Origin: Skeletonema tropicum | Taxonomy: Eukaryota > Bacillariophyta > Thalassiosirophyceae > Thalassiosirales > Thalassiosiraceae | Assembly: GCA_037178625.1 (NCBI GenBank) | Contig: JAWZXG010000025.1 | Location: forward strand, 124,001-188,000 | Length of the DNA: 64,000 bases | Direction of reading: 5' to 3' | In this document: positions 11,680 through 24,260 of the stretch, piece after piece | Numbering within the stretch: position 1 is the first letter of the stretch | How the letters are laid out: the number at the start of each line of letters is the position of its first letter | The notes under the pieces: generated by a model | Database searches by the model: none | What the model was told of the DNA's origin: nothing | Seen by the model: only the letters and a program-made list of their open reading frames with translations | Made by a program: the position numbers and the translations under genes

Positions 11680-12130
11680 TGTGGTGGCATCGTAAATGGT
11701 GGCAATGATGATTATCTAAGGCAGTAGTCGACAGCATCAGTTGCATCAACCAATTTCCGTTACGTCGCGGGGCAAAAATTTTTTCTCCTACAGATCGTCC
11801 GTTCATGCGACACTTTTTCGAGGGGGATCTACAAGTTGGGTTCTCCACCTCCAGTTTGAAAAGTGTCGCATGGTACAGTGTCGATTTTGTACTACTAGGC
11901 AGTCCACAATGGCATCATGGTGGTTGTGCTGTGGTTGGGTCTTTGGCCGTTTATCGCGATGAAAAAGTGTGAGACAGTGCAGTCCGGAGTCGTTGGGCGA
12001 GGTGGTGCGTGACTTGAAACGGCCGTTTTTGAGTTCGCATGAGGATATACCAATTCCTATCGTAGACCTACCAGCCCATTTTGCCTAACAAACGGCCAAA
12101 TTTTATTAGGATTTTTGACTGTGTGACCTA
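11680..12130. other. Spacer between two DNA transposons
   Basis: No gene is seen. Fragments GCGACACTTTTTCGAG and AAAAGTGTCGCATG (around 11808-11872) form an inverted pair. The stretch ends at the TA that flanks the next element. Confidence 0.35.
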
Positions 12131-15100
12131 AGTAGGACGGGTGACATCCGTAGAACTTCTACGTAGGAATTCGTACATAACCCTCGTACCTTTTTTGACC
12201 GCCGAAGCACCTTTTCGAATAGCACCCGGGTGCCAAACATGAAATGCCGCCCGCCGATCGTGATTTTGCTTTGGTACCCGGGTGCCATTTCTCCGGGCAA
12301 CACACACGATGATCGTGCTGGAAGTACAGCTGTTTTCACGGATTTTCGGATAGCCGTTCAAGTTTCGAATTCCTACGTATGTTAGGTACAAATGACGTAG
12401 TGAGTCTTATAAAAACCCATTGGGCCGATTTCTCCCAACTCACCCCTCAACAAGAGCCACTCCGCGCAAAAAGATGCCAACCATGGCCAAATTCCGGAGC
12501 GTACTACGCACAACAAGTTGGATATTTGCTCAACCAAAAGGATAAATTAACCTCTCTTGCATGTCTAGATCCAAAATAGCCAATTAGGTTGACTAAAGAT
12601 TGTAATCATGAACGATGGTAATACACTTTTTGAATACCTTTTCACACGGCTCATCAGTAAAAGTGACACTTATCGCGGCAGGTGGATTTGCGACCAGTCG
12701 TTGGTAGAGATATTGCACAGACACTATACGAATGTAGATAAAGACAATACCTTACGGAACAAACTCGTGCAGCGTCTGAACAAGGCAGCCGGACCTTTCA
12801 ACAGCAGCAATGTACACAAGATATACCACAAAAATTTCACAACATCATGTCCATTCAATTCGTCATTACGCCGGATGGTGCACTATTACTACTTTGGAAA
12901 GGGAGAGAAAGTGCCCAACGAACCAATACGCGCAGCAGAGTTATTGTGCACAGAAATAGAACATATACAGAGTTACAGTGCAACTAATAATCGGCAGCGA
13001 TCTTGCAACAAGCCGGAGCAAGTATCATTTCCCGACGATGGATGCGCTGGTAAGAAGAAGAACAAAAATAATGAGAACAAACGTAAAGAAGCAACAAAAT
13101 CATCAGCGGCTGCACCAATTACTCCTACTCCACAAAAAAGAACAAGGCGCTCGCAACGACTAGTTGAGCAGCAGCAGAGCCCTCTCGTGCCATTCGTCAC
13201 CAACGTGGGTAGATTAGAGGATGAGAATAATCAAGTTGACGACGAAGATGAAGATGAAGACGACGACAATAACAACAGCAGTGGCGAAACACGTGCGTCT
13301 GCAGAAGATTGCAAACGATAAGTATGGAGCATTTGGAGGAAGAGTAAGCATAAGAAAGAAAGCTGAAGACAAACCTGTCATCATCTTTGGCCAGGATGAG
13401 GCTATTTTTAATGCTTTTCTGTCGCGGACTCACCAGTGGGTTGATCCGAATGGAAGGAGGGCAATTATGCCGAAGACTGTTGGTGCTGGTATCATGATAT
13501 CTGCGTTTCAATCGAGAGAATTGGGTTGGGGCATTCCTATCACCGAAGATCAGCTGAAGGAGATTAATGCTGCTAGAGCCAATCAAGAATACTTCGACAA
13601 GGCAGCGGCAATTGCCGTAAATGGTAACACAAAAAAGCAACCACTTGAATCGTCACCTGGGATTCTTAAGTTTGCATACGGGAAGAACGGGTACTGGACA
13701 GGGAACCACACGATCCTGCAAACGGAAGATATAATAGATTGCGTAAAAGTAATACTCGGAGATGAGTATGAATATGTCTTTCTTTTTGATTCGAGCAGTG
13801 GTCATGCAAAGAAGCGTGTTGACGGTCTTGATGCAAAGGAAATGAACAAGAATTGGCACTCGACACCATCGCAAGCTAGGAACACCAAAATTGAACGGCA
13901 GGAGGAATTTGTCGGGCCATACTACGATGCATCCAATCCAGCAATGGTGACTATCGGTCAAGAACAAACGATGAACTTCACCAGTGAAGATGTCGGCCCA
14001 TTTTGGCTGACAGCAGAGGAACGTGAAAGACAACGGCACGACCGAGAGGTTGAAATACCAGAAGACAAGAGGAAAGAGCGACATAAGGTGAAGAAAGAGC
14101 TGATATCGGAGCTGATGGACACCGAGTGGGGGAAAAAGGAAGGAGAAATAAGGTTATGGAAGATGACACATGCTGAGCTAGCAAAAATGGCGCAAGCGTC
14201 TAGTATCGATATCAAAATAACACCTACCACCAAAATGATATATGGATGGGAGGGCAAGGGTAAGGGACTTCTGCAGATTGCGTATGAACGTGGCCGGATC
14301 GATATAGCAACCTTCAGAAAGGGCAGCTACCAAGTGATGAAGTATGATGATGAGGGTAACTTGGTTCCTGAGCTTTCCCTCCGGCATTTGCTTGCAAACT
14401 GCACGGATTTTTTGTCTGAACAAAGCCAACTCGAATATGTTTGTGAATCTTTGGGAGTAAGAGCCTTGATTACAACAAAGTACCATGCTGAATACGCTGG
14501 TGAGGGTGTCGAATACTCTTGGGGATTCTCCAAAGCTCTCTACCGAAGACATCCATTAGCTCAAAAGAAAACGACTGCTGATTTCCTTGCATTGGTCGAC
14601 AAGTGTATTTCAAGAGAGGTTCTCACTGTGGATCTCATTCGTAAGTTCAGTGCCAGGGCAAGAGGTTACATGGAGACATATAAGATGTTGGAGATTGAGG
14701 CAAAGAATACCAAGGAGACAGAAGGTAATTCAAGTGAGGATGCACCCATTCCGCACAAGAGAATTGAAACGCTGAAGAAGGTTTTGAAATGTCATCGTGC
14801 TGCTATTGACTTTGACAAATCTTTCATTATGAAAACTGTCTACGCAAAAGACTTTGATTTCAAGAATGATTTGCTCAAGAAGGAAGAGAAGCTCAACTTT
14901 AGTCTCAGAGTAAAACGAGAGAATACGAAGGTGGAAGCGACGGCAAAGAAGAAATAAACATAGGACAATGTTCATTTATGTCTCTTGGTGGAATATGGCA
15001 TACGAGGCATTATTTACCATGGTCCGGTTGTTGTTCGCAATTGATAAAGACGGAACTTTTACGGGTAGAGTAGCTCCCCAGTTAAGGGGCTTTCAGTACG

Positions 15101-15366
15101 TTTGTACGTAGGAATAAAAATTCTGCGATTATCCGCCAAGATTTGCTAACAGCTGTATGAACATACCGGTACATCCTTACCTAGCTGGTAATCTAATACT
15201 CCACCCTGGTACCAAATCCCGCCGCCGGAGGCTTTGAAAAAAAGTACCCAGGTGCGATATTTCCGGTCACAACTAGCGCTTGTTAGTGACCGCCTGCCGG
15301 AGCAAAATCTGAAAAAAGCACCCGGGTGCCATGCCCTCTGGGCAACTGATGTCACCCGTCCTGCGT
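12131..15366 (+). mobile_element. IS630/Tc1-mariner-like transposon with TIRs
   Basis: The left end AGTAGGACGGGTGACATC (12131-12148) and the right end GATGTCACCCGTCCTGCGT (15348-15366) share a perfect 15-bp inverted core, AGGACGGGTGACATC. A TA dinucleotide sits outside each end (12129-12130 and 15367-15368), as expected for this superfamily. Subterminal GCACCCGGGTGCC-type repeats occur at about 12226 and 12277 on the left and 15243 and 15318 on the right. The interior carries one transposase gene in two frames. Confidence 0.8.
12608..14957 (+). CDS. IS630/Tc1-mariner-like DDE transposase, split by one frame change
   Basis: The N-terminal frame (12608-13321, 237 codons) has a helical, probably DNA-binding part, a basic stretch (KRTRRSQRL) and an acidic Asp/Glu tail. 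The catalytic frame overlaps it, becomes meaningful at about 13300 (VRLQKIANDKYGAFGG) and ends at 14957. Catalytic motifs, numbered in the second frame's own translation, are D59 in IIFGQDEAIF, D190 in FLFDSSSGHAKKR and E431 in KYHAEYAGEGVEYSWGFSK. The last matches the KYHxE...(I/V)ExxWG signature of IS630-like eukaryotic transposases. The D190-E431 gap is much longer than usual and contains an insertion with a charged helix. The frame change near 13295-13310 is either a +1 shift or a small intron. Otherwise the gene is intact over 3.2 kb, so it may be young. Confidence 0.7.
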
Positions 15367-15368
15367 TA

Positions 15369-16200
15369 AGTATGGAACTAAATGCTATCTTTGCATCACT
15401 AATACTCGGCTCATACAACACCTACAGCAAAACCAACTGCCAATTATCAAATGGGCGGTCCGCCCATTTATTATTATTATCTCACCGAATGGATTTGACG
15501 TACTATTGAAATCTCGAATTTTTGGGGTATCGACCATCAGAATTTTGGCTGTCAACAAAAAAATAAAAAAAACAATCGCTTACCCCTTCGTCCATCGCAC
15601 AGTCCACAAGGCCGAAGACATCATATCGCATTCAGAGCACCTCCGCCTAGCTATATCCCTCTGTGTGTAAAACAACACAATTATTTTTGTCATCAACGCT
15701 GTAGTTAGTTGGCTGGCTGGCTGGTGGTGACTGGCGACCGGGCCGACGGCGATCGGAGCGAGAGAAACTCATTTTCAACATTACTTAGAATATTACAGAG
15801 AGGGGAGATGTATACGTAGGCTCCCCTCCCTCCCTCCCCTTGCACACACCCTCCTACAACCTTCCCGATGCCAGCAGGACAGTTCACTAGGACGTTGGCC
15901 TCTGCCTTGCTCTGAAGCCTTGGAGATTAGATGGGGGAGGGAGGGACATCAGCACCTGTTCAGGAGGGAGACCAGCACCTGTTCATAGAGAGAGACAAGA
16001 GTAACGATGTGCATGAAAAGTAACATTAACTTGGTGCTGTACGTGTGTGTGGGGGAATAATGCTATGGAACAGATACCACACCTCGTCATCCATTCGCTC
16101 TGTTGCGATCGTTGCTCAAAGATCCATGTCGAGGACAAAGAAGGAAATGAATTTTGAATGTTCCAAGTTGCAATATTACGTATAGTGCTTAGTATTCGGT
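15369..16200. other. Non-coding stretch
   Basis: No gene is seen. Low-complexity runs are present: GGCTGGCTGGCTGG near 15712 and a CCCTCCCTCCCTCCCC run near 15826. A repeated GACCAGCACCTGTTCA-like phrase lies near 15950-15985. Confidence 0.4.
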
Positions 16201-16204
16201 TCAA

Positions 16205-16498
16205 TTGATTCATCCGTTGCACAGACATCGACGTCATTTCTTCTGGTTCAACTGCGAAGACGATCTCAAACTCGCCCTATCTCACATGTTTGGCCAAGAT
16301 AGGGAGTTGGTGGATGACTTCTTCAACAATAATGGCAGGTTCTTTGCTTCTGAAATCACCCAACCAGGTCGCATTGTCGTCAAACACAAAGACGCTATGG
16401 AGGAAGACGATCTTCCCGTACGTTCTGCTTTTTGGGGGGATTCAGATCACAGCTATATGTATATGTACGATCCTCGCTGCGAGTCTCAGGTTCTCTAA
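16205..16498 (+). CDS. Short hypothetical protein or gene fragment
   Basis: This 97-codon frame has a balanced, protein-like composition (LSHMFGQDRELVDDFFNNNG, EITQPGRIVVKHKD). It has no recognisable domain and no start context that stands out. It may be the last exon of a larger gene or a relic. I cannot name a function. Confidence 0.3.
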   Translation: MIHPLHRHRRHFFWFNCEDDLKLALSHMFGQDRELVDDFFNNNGRFFASEITQPGRIVVKHKDAMEEDDLPVRSAFWGDSDHSYMYMYDPRCESQVL

Positions 16499-16499
16499 C

Positions 16500-17720
16500 T
16501 GCAAGCATGTTGGTGCGATATGTTCCTACTGGTGCTGTAATATACAATATGAGGGAAATGAAAATCGAACAAAAATAAAGACCTAAATACCTTTATATAT
16601 CACTACTCGAACTCGACTGTCCAAATATTTTGATCATTACTCTTGAACTTCTTGACTAACGAAAACTTGAACGACATCAAAAACTAAGTATTGTAAAGAT
16701 CGTTGTTCAATGCAATGGAACAATGATCAAGTCCCAACAGAAGACGAGACAAACACACGGGCATTTTCTCCCTTTTTCTCGAACAATTCGATACAACTGC
16801 TCGTTGGACATACATCATGATGTTATGCACATTTTCAAAACCTAACCAAGCCTGAGTCTATTGTTGTTGTAGAGCAGACGTAAATGACACACCCGCCGAC
16901 GAACTGCTCTTCGCCCACTCGCGACCACTATGGGCAGAGTTTAGAGGAGGACTTCATAGCGCATATTGGATACTGACTTCTTTCAGTCGAAGCACATTTC
17001 CAATATTATCTACGACGCGCAAGCAGGCATATGGACACATTCAACATATTAGAAATGGGTTTATTTGAGTTTCACCTTGTTCAGGCGCGTCGACGAACCA
17101 GTCAAAGTCCCATGCTGAAGAGGAGATGCAACAAACAACCTTCTCCGTCTTCCGATCGCGACACTGTACGCTGTTTAGTAGCCATCGGTGTACGAAGAAT
17201 AAATCATCATCAATGTTTGTCATATTGCATGTAGCATGCCTAATGTTGTCGAAATGTAGGCTATGGTAAGAATGAAGAGCGGATTGATCTCGCGGCTACA
17301 GCAGTCGTCCCTGATTCTTCCATCTGTGGTGACTGACAACAGGTAGGTGGTGCGGCTGACAACATCATTGACATGGTGAGGTTCCGTATCGTAGTCCGTA
17401 GGAGGTAGTGTGGAGAGTAGAGTTCACCCTTGGTTGAGCTTGGTGCGGTGGCGGAGATGCGCCAGCCAGACGACCACACGAAAAAGTTTAGTGCAATGGT
17501 ACAAAAATACAGACAGTCGTCAATTTCAATACTTGTAATGACGTGCATGCGTTGAGCCATGCGAACCCATGCGTTGGTTCCAAAAACTGCGATTTTTGCC
17601 CGATTCTTACAAAAAAACGATTTAATACATCTACATAAAAGTTTTTTCATCTTCTTCGTTCTTCTTCGCTCTCTACTCTATAGTGTAGATAAGTAAGTAG
17701 TGAGGTGAATAAACAATAAA
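16500..17720. other. Non-coding stretch
   Basis: Only short, overlapping frames are present. A 129-codon minus frame at 17261-17650 lacks a recognisable domain and I do not support it as a gene. The final ~80 bases before the next start are A-rich (GAATAAACAATAAACATG). Confidence 0.35.
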
Positions 17721-17721
17721 C

Positions 17722-19841
17722 ATGCATCGCCATCAAGAAGTAGAAATCGCTGCACAGCCGAGCCAGAGACAGAGGAGGGGCAGCCGCTTGGCGGTGTGGA
17801 CCCTCATCATCTCAATCAGCTTTGTTATTCTATCGCTGAGTATATTGGAACCCCTTTCCCGTGGTTCAGTGCAAAATCATGACAGCAAATTTATTTTGCC
17901 GCAGAAAAATGACTCGGTAGAGGGAGGTACCCATGGATTTGCATCGAATGAGACGGGGGGCGGGGAGACTGCATCATCTTCATGTACGTTTTGCGAAATT
18001 CTGAATGAGCCAGAATTGGTGGTTCCTCAAGCTGGGGGGAAGAGCACCTGCCGCTCAATACAACTGATGGCTGCTAGTGAAATAAATGGAAGTGACATTT
18101 GTGCGACTCTTCAGAAGGAGGAGAGAGTGTGTTGCCCGGTGGTGTATGAGAGAGCTGAACCAAACGTACTTTTCCGCACTTATGGAACAGACGATTATAA
18201 CTGGACCAAAGCGCGCATCGTCCAGGAAGCGCTAGACACGAGATGGTTTACGTCGGTGAAGTCAATGGGCCCTGAGGATCTTACGGTTGGATTCAGGGAA
18301 GCATTTAAGGATATATTGAAACAATCTCGTGGGGGTGGCTATTGGATATGGAAGTACGATGTCATTGAGCAAGCAATGGGAACAATGAACGAGGGAGACT
18401 TTCTTGTTTACTTGGACGCTGGATTTAAGATTAACAAGGATGGCGAGGAACGATTCAAGGAATATCTGAAGATTGTGAACGAATCTCAATATGATATGTT
18501 GTGCCTTCAAATGAAAATTCCCGAACACAAATATACGACTGAAAGGATATTTCAGGTGTTCAATGTTTCCATGGAGGATCCCATAAGGCGATCAGGTCAG
18601 TATGTAGGTGGCTTTCTAGTAATGCAAAAGGGGCCTCACCTTCGAAGTTGGTTGACAATGGTCAGGGATGCGCTCTTGTCAGATCCTTGGATTTTCACTG
18701 ACAAATATAACAATGAGGCAAAAGCATTTGATGGCGCGTTCATTGATAACAGGCATGACCAGAGTGTATTTAGTGTGTCAAGGAAGATTCATGGCTGTGA
18801 AATGCTCACAGATGAAAGCAACCCTTTCAACCCTTCCTTCCCCTTTTATGCTGCGAGAATGAAAAAGGAGAAAAGAAAATCAGTTGATACAGGCCATCAA
18901 AGAGCTGTTGAGAACATACATTCAAAGCGTCTTCCGCTGCCATCATCATCAGTCTCGGGAGGAGCTATGACTCGATGCATATTTTGCGAGGGCGAGAAAG
19001 TCATTCCAAATCTAGATTTGGTGGTTCCTAAAACTGGTGGACATTCTTGTGGCTCGATCAAGAAGATGGCAGATGGAGAAATGAAAGGAAGTGCCATTTG
19101 TGCGACTCTTCAGAAGGAGGAGAAAATCTGTTGCCCGGAGGTATATGAGTAAGGTTTGTCGTATGACATTGAGCCGCCGTCGGATCCATCATATGATCGA
19201 GTTGCGGCCAAACATCAAGTTACAGTTCAGGGGGAAAGTGACGGCAATGAGAATGTGACAACCTCCCATCCACCTATTCTATATGGACATGGACAGGTGG
19301 AACATCACTGAACGGCGTCTTGGCTAATACGTTCGAGCGCGTTTGTGGACACAAGGGGTACAGTTATGATGCATTCCAAGACAACGAACAAGCCAAAATG
19401 AAGTCGGAGAAAGGAGAATCAATTCATCCTGCAGGAAGAAGCAGAGTTATGCCAAAGCTCATGAAGGAAATAGGGTTTGAAGAGTGTGATTACATTAGTC
19501 AAGAAAGCGATTGGACATTCTGGAGGGATACTTTTGGGGGTGGTAAATTTCACGGATTAAAGATGGAGTTGCATGTTCCTTGTCGAGACAGGCTCGATCA
19601 CCTCATGTCGCAGTGTAATTTTAAGCATAGGATACTTGCATGTTACGCCAAGACAGATGAAGAACTGTTCAAGTCTGTGAAAGAGTGCTATGTTTATTTA
19701 ACTCGATATGCTCATCAACTAAAGGAGCACTTTGATGTGAGGTGCTTTGACTTCAAGACGCAGTTCTGGTGGGGCTGGAGCAGACAGAAATATGATGTGC
19801 ATCTGGCAACTGGTGCTGCGGGAGCAGGCGGTGTCTCATGA
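17722..19841 (+). pseudogene. Type II membrane protein: cysteine module, glycosyltransferase-like domain, second cysteine module, sulfotransferase-like tail; broken
   Basis: The start is the ATG at 17722. Residues 1-22 are polar and basic, and 23-42 form one membrane segment, so the protein is a Golgi-type type II membrane protein. Residues ~88-140 hold a module (CTFC ... C ... C ... CCP) that recurs at ~417-475 (CIFC ... CCP). Between them, ~148-390, lies a glycosyltransferase-like domain with GGGYWIWKYDVIEQA and LVYLDAG (a DxD-like motif). A stop at 19150-19152 ends the long frame. The next ~125 bases stay open in the same frame. The text then shifts frame near 19283 (WTWTGGTS ... LANTFERVCG) and ends at 19841 with KEIGFEECDYISQESDWTFW and a Cys-rich helical part, which I recall from diatom sulfotransferase-like proteins. 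One nonsense and one frameshift suggest recent decay. The stop overlaps GAGTAAGG, so an unrecognised intron is possible. Confidence 0.6.
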
Positions 19842-20060
19842 CTCGTGACCATAAGTTTGTTTTGCTACAGAAAATCACTTCGATAGAGTCTAAGGATAGG
19901 TCGCCTCGTTGCGGCCTTGCTATGTGTGTAAACACATGGCAATGAACAGACCTCGAGTCTACTCAGCAAGTATGTATTGTATTTAGGATAGTTGAGTAAT
20001 TTTCTAAGTTATTATTATTGGATAGATAGAAAGGGTGTGGAGGCTAGAGGCTACCATATA

Positions 20061-20695
20061 AGCGAGGTTCCACTGGTACAAAATTCACGTAGAATCCGCT
20101 CACCGTAGGAATTGAGTTGTACCTGTAGGAATTAAAAACCTTGATGAAACGGGACGGACCCCCCTCCCGCCAATTTTTTTATTAGTGAAACGCTCTAGCT
20201 TTGGGTCTGAGCGGCCAAAATTAAGTTTCAGGGAAGTGGTTTATATGCTAGTCCCGAGATACTATCCTTTAGGTGACTATTATGTGAGTATATACTCTGC
20301 TGGGTAGGTGATGAAAGCGTATATTTTCGTCGAGATATGCATTCGAAGGTACCCTCTAGCTTCATGCTAGTTGTGATGGCTGATGGCCGGCCAAATTTGT
20401 CTAGCAAAAACCTAGTGTACTCTCACATGCATTTCTCAGCGGGGATTTGGAATTATCGGCCAACCAGTATATGTATAGAACCCCCATTACGGTTGACAAA
20501 AGGATGGTGCTACTGGAAAAGCATATGAAACAACCCCCCAAAACTTAATTTTGGCCATCATGGCCCAAAGTTAGAGCATTTCACTAATAAAAAAATTGGC
20601 GGGAAGAGGGCCCGTCCCGTTTCGTCGATTTTTTTTGACGTGGATTTTGTACCAGAGTTCTACGTACGGGGCGGGTGAGCGTCTGGAACCCCGCT
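20061..20695. mobile_element. MITE-like foldback element
   Basis: The left end AGCGAGGTTCCA (20061-20072) is inverted at 20684-20695 with one mismatch. Imperfect inverted similarity continues inward for about 170 bp on each side, including GAAACGGGACGG and CCGCCAATTTTTTTATTAG and their complements. There is no coding capacity. I could not define a clear target duplication. Two GTAGGAATT motifs lie in the left arm at about 20104 and 20133. Confidence 0.7.
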
Positions 20696-20776
20696 TGTGT
20701 AACAGAAATTTTGAAGTACGGCCTCTACACCATCTTCATTTTACAATCTGCTTTTTGTAATCACCTTCTGAACATA

Positions 20777-21001
20777 CATAAGGATTCTGTCTGATCGACT
20801 CATCCTTATTGAGTCTCCATGGCACTCGGGACTCATCCAGTGGTCATCGGTCATTCCTTAGCCGATCGTGACTGGTTGATCAGCCATAAGCTGACCATCA
20901 TCGTTTCACGGCCATGATTCGATCGTGCCTCATCATAGACTAAGCCACTACTAGCTCACTCTTTTCTTCGCCCGATCATGTTCATCTTCATGTCGCTTAT
21001 G
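20777..21001 (+). repeat. 5' LTR of non-coding LTR element copy 1
   Basis: A 225-bp repeat, CATAAGGATTCTGTCTGATC ... ATGTCGCTTATG. It has the same length as the 3' LTR at 24032-24256, with no difference that I saw. TGGTGCTCCCTG follows at once. Confidence 0.85.
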
Positions 21002-24000
21002 TGGTGCTCCCTGTCACGTTCTTACTCTTCGTCTATCGACCTCATCGTTGTTATCATCATTCGAGACTTCACGTCTTTGCCTTTCGCTCTACCTACTTTC
21101 TTCGGCTTATGCCTCCGCCCCCTTCGTGCTGGTTCAATACTTCACCATCACCATTTTCACCATGAGGGATCCACCCTCCTCTTCAGTTGCCACCTTCTGG
21201 CCTCTCTCTTCGTCTACTACGTTTCGTCTCGCGTAGCTCTTCCTTCCACGCTTTCAGCAGCTCCGAGCCATTTTTCGGCCTCCTTGTGTAGCTGCTCGTC
21301 AATTCCGCTCATTCTGCGGCATCACCATCCATCTTCAGCCTCCCACTGATCTCCTCTACGCCTAATCACACTCTGTGTGACAGCCATCTTCTGCTTCTGG
21401 CCTCAACCTCAACACTATCTCATCATGCTATCAGCCTCGCGGCCATCGACTTCGCGTCCTCAACACAGCTGCGATTCATCGTGTTCTCAGCAGCACTTGA
21501 CGCCCTTGGTTCTACTGCTTCATCTAGCAGTGCTTCTTCCTATACTCTCAGCGGCTCATGCCATCCTCCGACTTGGCACTTTTTCATCATCAGACTGCGC
21601 ATCTTCGTAGTACATGCCTTCCTCCGTCTCGGCACTCCTAATCCGTGCTTCTCTATACTCTCCATGGTACATGCCATCCTTCGCACTCGCACTTTTCATC
21701 ATCAGGCTGTGCTTGTTCTTCGTGCTCATGCCTTCGTGCATCTTCGCACTCCGCCTCATCATGTTGCGGTTGTTTCGTCTCTTTGACGACCATCTCACAC
21801 ATCGGCCTATCTCTCTCACGAAACTCATCTCTTCGTGGTCTCACGACTATCAGTTGGACTGCCAGACACCCATTTCGGCCTACCATCTCTCTCAAGCTAC
21901 CATAATATCTTCGTAGTCATACGAGCATCACTACTTGTTCGGCCCATCTCCCATGTAGGCCTACTCCCTCGCTACATCTCAACCTTTGCGCACCTCCATC
22001 ATACATGGACTCCGGCCTTCATGCCATGCGTATCTTCAAAATCATATTCACATCATTTAATATATGGTCATCTCCACTTTCAGTGTGATCTCCTCGCACA
22101 TCTCCGCCTTTGACTTTGAGCACCTCCTTGCTCTGTCACCATCAGACGGCTTGGGCGCTTCACACGCTCCTTCAACTCAGTCAAGTTCTCCAACACTCCT
22201 TCGTGTAGCATCAACATCATTAGTTATGCACCACTCAGTCTACTTCCATCGACGAAGTTCTCCATTATTTCACTCATTATTATCTTATGAGGCATCATCC
22301 ACCGTGATTAGCTCTTCGATCGCCTCTTGCGGTAACTCTTCATCACTGCTCTCCGTTTCTATCGGCATGACTCATCATGAGTTTCAATCGTCTATACACG
22401 GCATCAAGTCATACGTCTTTTCAAGACTACACTACTCTTTAGTGGTATGGTTTCCTTCCACCAACACCCTCAGCGCAGTACCATACTTCCTGCAAATAAT
22501 CTCTCCTCATCGAGAGCAATCCATCTATTGCGACTTTCGCTCCTCATTCAGTGCTACCTGGATACAATCATCAACTGAAGTTATCTTCTGGATATTCATT
22601 ACTGACATTTCTTGTCTTCTATTTCATCTTTTGCAGACGCTTCCGTTTCGTGTCAACGAATATCTCTGCGGTGAAATGATATCTCATTCGTGTCAACGAA
22701 TTCAGCAGTGACGAATTGTTTGTCAGCAGCAAGGTCTCGCCAACCGCACTGTTTTGCTCCTTCCGGATTCTTATGCAAAGCGTTCTGTCTTAAACAGCCT
22801 TCCGGCACTTCACGTCCGCAAGTTGATTCGACGAGCACCAACTCGTAAATACTGTGATGTTCTGCGTCAGGAGTGTCCTCCAAGTAGAATCTGGTAGCAT
22901 CACGACAAGCTTGCTCAGAACGTTGACAAACAATTCATTCGATGTATTAGCGAAGGCTTGGCCGCTGTAGCTTTTACGTCACTCAGTCACTCGCGCTCCC
23001 CACCGACCTCTGTCTGGTGATTATTTCCATCGTCAATCGACGTCCTCCCTGCATGATTTATGCAATTACACCAAGGTCTTCTGACTCCTCCTGCATCTCT
23101 GGTGCATTTTACTTGGTTCAAATCAAAAAGGATTGTTTCCTTGAAACTCGGTCTCATGACCATCCCTTTGCATCTTCGATGCTCACAAGGATTTGTTCCT
23201 TACCACCATCGTCTCACGACGTTTTCCTCTGCATTTCGGTGCAACCCTCTCGGTCTCATCAAAAGGATGTTTCCATCCCCATATCAATCGTCTCACGACG
23301 TCCCCTTCTGCATTTCGGTGCACCCCTCTCGGTTTCGTCAAAAGGATGTCTCCACCTCAACTTTCTCGATATTGGCCTATTCATCTGGCTGTAGGATTCA
23401 TCATCCTGCATTGTGGCTCTTATGCTGCATCATCGCGGACCCAGGTCTCTTGACCTTCCACTGCTTGGTCTCTATCAAAAGGATTGATTCCTCGCCCCAT
23501 CTTTTGCTATCGGCCTCTTGTCTGGCTACAGAACTCTTCATTCTGTATGTGGCTTACGCTGCACGATGGCTCACACCCAGCTTTTCAAGCTACCCCGTTT
23601 TTTTTTACAAAATGAAATATTACGGCGAGGAACTGTTAGACTAATGTCTTTCAGTACAGGGCTGGACGTACCCTGTTAAGAGTGCGGCGATTCAACGTAT
23701 CCACGCTTCCGCTCCTGCGACTATTTTTGGTGATCGGAACAATCAGAGCATCTACTTATTGGAGCTATCTTTGGAGATATCAAGCTGCCTGAGCATCTAT
23801 TACATCGACGCTACCTGATCATCTCTACCATATCTGAGCTAACGAGCATTCATCATCATCATACGACTTTACTCGTATCCGAACCAACCTCGAGCTTTCT
23901 TCGAAACTAATCATTCATATCAACCGACATCATCCCTCCCTGCGGTATTCGATGCCGATTGCATCTCATCGACATCAGATTTTGTTCCGTGCCATGGCAT

Positions 24001-24031
24001 TTGATTCTTCGAATCACTTTTGTTTGGGTTG

Positions 24032-24256
24032 CATAAGGATTCTGTCTGATCGACTCATCCTTATTGAGTCTCCATGGCACTCGGGACTCATCCAGTGGTC
24101 ATCGGTCATTCCTTAGCCGATCGTGACTGGTTGATCAGCCATAAGCTGACCATCATCGTTTCACGGCCATGATTCGATCGTGCCTCATCATAGACTAAGC
24201 CACTACTAGCTCACTCTTTTCTTCGCCCGATCATGTTCATCTTCATGTCGCTTATG
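24032..24256 (+). repeat. 3' LTR of non-coding LTR element copy 1
   Basis: The 225-bp partner of the 5' LTR. It is preceded by CTTTTGTTTGGGTTG, which is only weakly polypurine, and followed by the target duplication CATA. Confidence 0.85.
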
Positions 24257-24260
24257 CATA

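Larger units (their letters stand above)
20777..24256 (+). mobile_element. Non-coding LTR element, copy 1 (LARD/TRIM-like)
   Basis: Two 225-bp direct repeats bound the element: 20777-21001 and 24032-24256. Each begins CATAAGG and ends CGCTTATG, so its ends are inverted, unlike the usual TG...CA. The 4-bp target duplication CATA lies at 20773-20776 and 24257-24260. Directly after the 5' LTR comes TGGTGCTCCCTG, a plausible tRNA-primed PBS, so the plus strand is probably the sense strand. The ~3.0-kb interior is strongly C/T-rich on this strand and has only short overlapping frames; no gag, protease, RT or integrase is present. It must be mobilised in trans. The two LTRs share T at the one site where copy 2 has C. 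Confidence 0.85.

Noticed and set aside
20978..23644. Open frames of 60-215 codons inside the LTR elements
   Set aside because: They overlap in several frames, are Ser/His/Leu-rich from the C/T-biased DNA, have no gag, protease, RT or integrase motif, and change freely between the two copies.
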